From Flavobacteriaceae bacterium (GTDB lineage: Bacteria > Bacteroidota > Bacteroidia > Flavobacteriales > Flavobacteriaceae), in assembly GCA_030694835.1 (NCBI GenBank), contig JAUYUF010000114.1, positions 1 to 7,058 of the forward strand: DNA of 7,058 nucleotides. The letters run 5' to 3'. The notes under the pieces are model-generated. The model searched no databases, had not been told where the DNA came from, and saw only the letters and a list, made by a program, of their open reading frames with translations. How positions within the stretch are numbered: position 1 is the stretch's first letter; each line of letters starts with the position of its first letter. Positions 5,101-7,058 of this stretch are shown one piece after another. Position numbers and translations under genes: made by a program.

Positions 5101-6793
5101 CATCTAATATTAATTCTGCTTGAGCGTTTACCCAAATTATTGCTCCATTTGGTTTTATGATACGATGGTCAATATTGTATTTCTTTTCTCCTTTTATGGC
5201 TAAGTCGAAATTTTTTTTAGCAAATTCTTTATCATCCGGATGAACTCCTTTGGAAATATTTTCAAAACTGACGGATGCTGACTCTTTTTTTATTCCATAC
5301 AATTGATAGACTTCATCAGAACAAATAATTTTATTGGTTTTTAAATCCCAATCCAAAAAACCAAGATGGGCAATTTGTTGTGCTTTGAGTAGTCTGGCTT
5401 CATTCTGTCTCAATTCGGTGGTTCGTTCTTCTACAATTTCTTCCAAATCTTCATTTAAATTTCTCAAGGACATTTCTGCCTTTCTTTTGCCGCTTACATC
5501 ATTGGATACAAAAAGAAATATTAACGTCAATAAAGAGAGTTGAAATATAATACCCACTATGATAACGGTTTGCGATTGTTCCATCCGTTTATTTTCTGTT
5601 TTATCGCGTAGCGACAATAATTGGTTTTCTTCTGCTATCATTTTATCTTTTAGGACACGAATACTGTCCGAAAGTTGCTGCCCTTTTTCTGCATTGATTA
5701 GGGGAATCGTTGCTGTTAATCCTTTTAATTTTCGCGTTTGAACCTTTAAATCAGAGAATTCTATTTTCTTAATAATGAGTTGCTCCAATTTATTGATGTT
5801 GTTTTGCTGATGAGGATTGTCTTTTGTAAGATTCCGTAAGCCAACAATTTGTTCCTTTATTTCTAACTTGGCTTTTTCAATAGGTTCTAAAAAGCGTTCA
5901 TTTCCGCTCAGTGCAAAACCCCTCGTACTGGTTTCTATATCAATTATCGAGGTAAGAACATCTTCGATTTTATTTTTAACAATATAGGTGTGTTTAACTT
6001 TATCTGCAGCATCATGCATCGATTGTAGATTCGAAAAAGAGAGGAAAGAAATAAAAATAATAATGATGGCAGAAATATTGAGTCCGGCAAAGAGTTTTTG
6101 TTCAATAGTTATTTTATTAGGATAATGATTTCTGATTGTAAAATAAATACCTAAACACAGCACTATAAACGAAGTTGCCGCATTAACTGCCATACGCGAG
6201 TAACCTGTTGCTCCGGCAGAATCACTAAAACCAAAAATAAAACTAAGGAAACCAACCAAACTAATTGAAAAAGTGGTCACCAGGCAGAATTCAATAAAGT
6301 AGTTTATGCGGTTGCGATACCTAGAAAGATAAAATAACACTGTGCCCAAAAGAATAAAATTAAGAGCAGCATTGGCGGCAATACGGCTGGGATGAGGAAG
6401 ATATCCGGAAGTATCTTTAACACTAAATAACAGTTCGTCTATACCAAAATCTACTTTAAAAATAAACTGTAGCAGTGTAAGAAGTCCGCCAAATATAATC
6501 AGTGATGAAAAAATGCCCGACATCCATTTGGCAATCGGATTAGAAAATTGAAGAAGTATAAGCGTTAAACCCGAAAGAAGAAAAAATACAGCTGCATTCG
6601 GTTTCATCGTTACGTTTCCAAAACCAAATGTTTTGAAAATAATAATATCGAATTGCCAACCGATTAAAACCAATAAACCGGCAAGAGTGGTAATGATAGC
6701 AACAAAAAATGCTACTTTTATAAAAGAAACTTTTGGAAACATAGCAGATATTTTATGTAATTCTTCATCAATATCAACTGCATCAATAAGCAT
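2147..6793 (-). CDS. Membrane hybrid histidine kinase: 7TM-CHASE3-PAS-PAS-GAF-PAS-PAS-HisKA-HATPase-REC
   Basis: This 1548-residue sensor has seven hydrophobic segments (about 22-46, 63-83, 92-112, 138-157, 166-189, 201-221, 233-254). An extracytoplasmic CHASE3 domain follows (about 256-405, hallmark ETSTRGFALSGNERFL at 287-302), then an eighth membrane segment (408-430). Cytoplasmic domains in order are PAS1 (466-582), PAS2 (590-710), GAF (715-875, GSCGAAAY at 789-796), a coiled coil (876-920), PAS3 (925-1040) and PAS4 (1042-1160). PAS4 aligns with FixL haem-PAS through H1101 and R1121. All four PAS domains end in DIT-x-(R/S)-K. HisKA has H1190 (SHELRTP). HATPase has N1303/N1307, DTGKGI (1335-1340) and GTGLGL (1364-1369). 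REC (about 1427-1546) has E1433/D1434, D1479, S1509 and K1531. Everything needed for autophosphorylation and internal transfer is present, but HPt and DNA-binding output are absent. ATG 6793 is the first ATG after the in-frame stop; M18 is an alternative. The signal sensed is unknown. Confidence 0.95.
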   Translation of the reverse strand: MLIDAVDIDEELHKISAMFPKVSFIKVAFFVAIITTLAGLLVLIGWQFDIIIFKTFGFGNVTMKPNAAVFFLLSGLTLILLQFSNPIAKWMSGIFSSLIIFGGLLTLLQFIFKVDFGIDELLFSVKDTSGYLPHPSRIAANAALNFILLGTVLFYLSRYRNRINYFIEFCLVTTFSISLVGFLSFIFGFSDSAGATGYSRMAVNAATSFIVLCLGIYFTIRNHYPNKITIEQKLFAGLNISAIIIIFISFLSFSNLQSMHDAADKVKHTYIVKNKIEDVLTSIIDIETSTRGFALSGNERFLEPIEKAKLEIKEQIVGLRNLTKDNPHQQNNINKLEQLIIKKIEFSDLKVQTRKLKGLTATIPLINAEKGQQLSDSIRVLKDKMIAEENQLLSLRDKTENKRMEQSQTVIIVGIIFQLSLLTLIFLFVSNDVSGKRKAEMSLRNLNEDLEEIVEERTTELRQNEARLLKAQQIAHLGFLDWDLKTNKIICSDEVYQLYGIKKESASVSFENISKGVHPDDKEFAKKNFDLAIKGEKKYNIDHRIIKPNGAIIWVNAQAELILDDNGNPKSLLGSILDITERKQTEEILQEKEERFRRTLDLGVVGMATTHPITYYFLSANKYLCDMIGYSEEELLQMTWAEITFPKEEKVNEVEKLLSGEHNGYVMEKQYQHKDGHMIDITLSVQGVRKNDGTIDYILILIDDITKRKKAENRKFQQTQILESIIYGLPLSTILEAIVKLVEAEDPTTLCSILLMDDEGKHLLNGAAPSLPEFYNQAIDGIEIGEKVGSCGAAAYIKTRIIAEDLLTHPNWAAYTELTQRANLRSCWSEPILDAENNVLGTFAIYHRQAQAPQSEEIELLKSVVSLASLAISSNRNEEKIRNINLELEQRVEERTQQLAETNENLLKEIDERKQAEEALQESSAFNQSIIDSSTDCIKTLDLEGKLQSLNLTGQHLLEIENLDKYLNLPYKNFWKGADFVAASDAISNALQGQFGSFKGFSPTMGGTPKWWDVSISPILGSNGKPQQLLVVSRDITESKKAEDRFKLVVESAPNAIILVGSNGKIQLINKQTENYFGYNRDELIGKKIEMLVPNPVGMGHERLRSVFISKPTARNMGTGRDLFGLRKDGTKIPIEVGLNPIHINNETMILTSIIDITERKKAEEEIKNAKTEAERANVAKSEFLSRMSHELRTPLNSILGFTQLMDMGELNPAHKKGVDHIMKSGKHLLNLINEVLDLSRIEAGELSISIEPVEIKRIITETIDIIYPMATERAIKIELENTDMLNLYVKADHQKLKQVMLNLVNNAVKYNDESGLVTIRIKHQNEKIRIYITDTGKGIASEEINKLFNPFQRIGTEISIIEGTGLGLAVSKKLIEAMNGSIGVESEIDKGSTFWIELPQTESQNGHHERMGDFKANETVNKNISGTLLYIEDNISNQQLVKQIMDTQRTSVNLITNMYGKNALNLAIDYKPDLILLDLDLPDIHGSKVLKLLLNNSKTKEIPVIVLSADATEKQIENLLKAGAKAYLTKPIDVLELLKEVDKTMNN

Positions 6794-6830
6794 TGCTTAT
6801 TGCAACTGGGTTTAATTGTCTGGAGGAAAA

Positions 6831-6858
6831 CAAATTAAGTACGCTCTAATATAAGCAA
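6831..6858 (-). promoter_or_regulatory. Candidate promoter A for the hybrid kinase gene
   Basis: On the minus strand TTG (6858-6856) is followed after 17 nt by TTAATTTG (6838-6831). This fits the Bacteroidota sigma consensus TTG-N17-23-TAnnTTTG with one mismatch in the -7 box. Transcription would start about 30 nt before the ATG. In DNA this AT-rich such a match can arise by chance, and candidate B overlaps it. Confidence 0.33.
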
Positions 6859-6876
6859 TTTTATTATCAAATTCAA
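6846..6876 (-). promoter_or_regulatory. Candidate promoter B for the hybrid kinase gene
   Basis: On the minus strand TTG (6876-6874) is followed after 20 nt by TATATTAG (6853-6846), which also matches TTG-N17-23-TAnnTTTG with one mismatch. It overlaps candidate A, and sequence alone does not separate them. Confidence 0.28.
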
Positions 6877-6935
6877 TTTATCGTAAAATAAAATAACTTT
6901 TGTTGCGAATTATATTTCTTATTATATAAAGTCTA

Positions 6936-7058
6936 TTAAATATTTACAATTAAATTGGATAGATTTTTCCCTAATTGGTTTTCAGACTTGAATGTATTCA
7001 TTAATTCATTGAATTTCGTTAATCTATCTTCCATTTTTTCTAAATATCTATTATGTGA
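6936..7058 (-). CDS. C-terminal fragment of an unrecognised protein, cut by the window edge
   Basis: One minus-strand frame is open from the right edge to a TAA at 6936-6938, giving 40 residues that start SHNRYLEKMEDRLTKF and end NLSNLIVNI. The segment is polar and charged, with Lys/Glu/Asn/Leu typical of a helical or coiled-coil tail, and it uses the A/T-rich codons seen in the neighbouring kinases. It has no recognisable domain. It lies 142 bp upstream of the hybrid kinase in the same direction. An internal ATG (7034-7032) would alternatively make a 32-residue small protein, but the frame is open upstream of it, so a truncated longer gene is more likely. A 40-codon open run at this AT content is suggestive rather than conclusive. 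Confidence 0.45.
   Translation of the reverse strand, partial: SHNRYLEKMEDRLTKFNELMNTFKSENQLGKNLSNLIVNI

Larger units (their letters stand above)
6794..6935. other. Upstream region of the hybrid kinase gene
   Basis: This is 142 bp of very AT-rich DNA between the right-edge partial gene and the hybrid kinase start. It holds two overlapping promoter candidates and no clear terminator hairpin. The sequence just 5' of the kinase ATG has no Shine-Dalgarno box. Confidence 0.5.

Noticed and set aside
5334..6815. + strand open frames of 60-69 codons opposite the 5' part of the hybrid kinase
   Set aside because: Same reasoning: Ser/Leu/Phe-rich shadows of the membrane and CHASE3 coding sequence on the other strand.

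Overview
The window is AT-rich and looks like Bacteroidota, most likely a flavobacterium. The supporting signs are low GC, start codons preceded by A-rich DNA rather than a Shine-Dalgarno box, long multi-PAS hybrid kinases, and repeat-filled intergenic DNA of heptamer arrays and short GC-rich dispersed repeats. The lineage is an inference from style; no phylogenetic marker is present.

Layout: positions 1-694 carry no convincing protein gene. They do hold a compact + strand RNA-like element: a bulged hairpin at 336-373 followed directly by a strong intrinsic terminator at 378-411. A minus-strand gene at 695-1891 encodes a 398-residue receiver-histidine kinase (REC-HisKA-HATPase). Positions 1892-2146 are almost entirely repeat DNA. 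A minus-strand gene at 2147-6793 encodes a 1548-residue membrane hybrid histidine kinase: seven N-terminal membrane segments, CHASE3, an eighth membrane segment, PAS, PAS, GAF, PAS, FixL-like PAS, HisKA, HATPase, REC. Positions 6794-6935 are its upstream region, with two weak promoter candidates. From 6936 to the right edge an open minus-strand frame looks like the C-terminal end of another protein.

The two kinases lie in the same direction and are probably functionally linked. The large one senses signals in or outside the membrane and in the cytoplasm. It can pass phosphate from H1190 to its own D1479. The small one begins with a receiver (D60) and could accept phosphate from the large one before acting through its own H185. 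Neither has an HPt domain or a DNA-binding output, so the final output lies outside the window. The 255-nt repeat-filled gap makes tight co-transcription uncertain.

The best leads are a FixL-like haem-PAS candidate (H1101 and R1121 with FixL spacing), a threefold membrane-hairpin repeat at the N-terminus, the orphan + strand terminator/sRNA candidate, and repeat DNA that supplies the last codons of the large kinase. I saw no clear defence system, mobile-element gene or CRISPR array.
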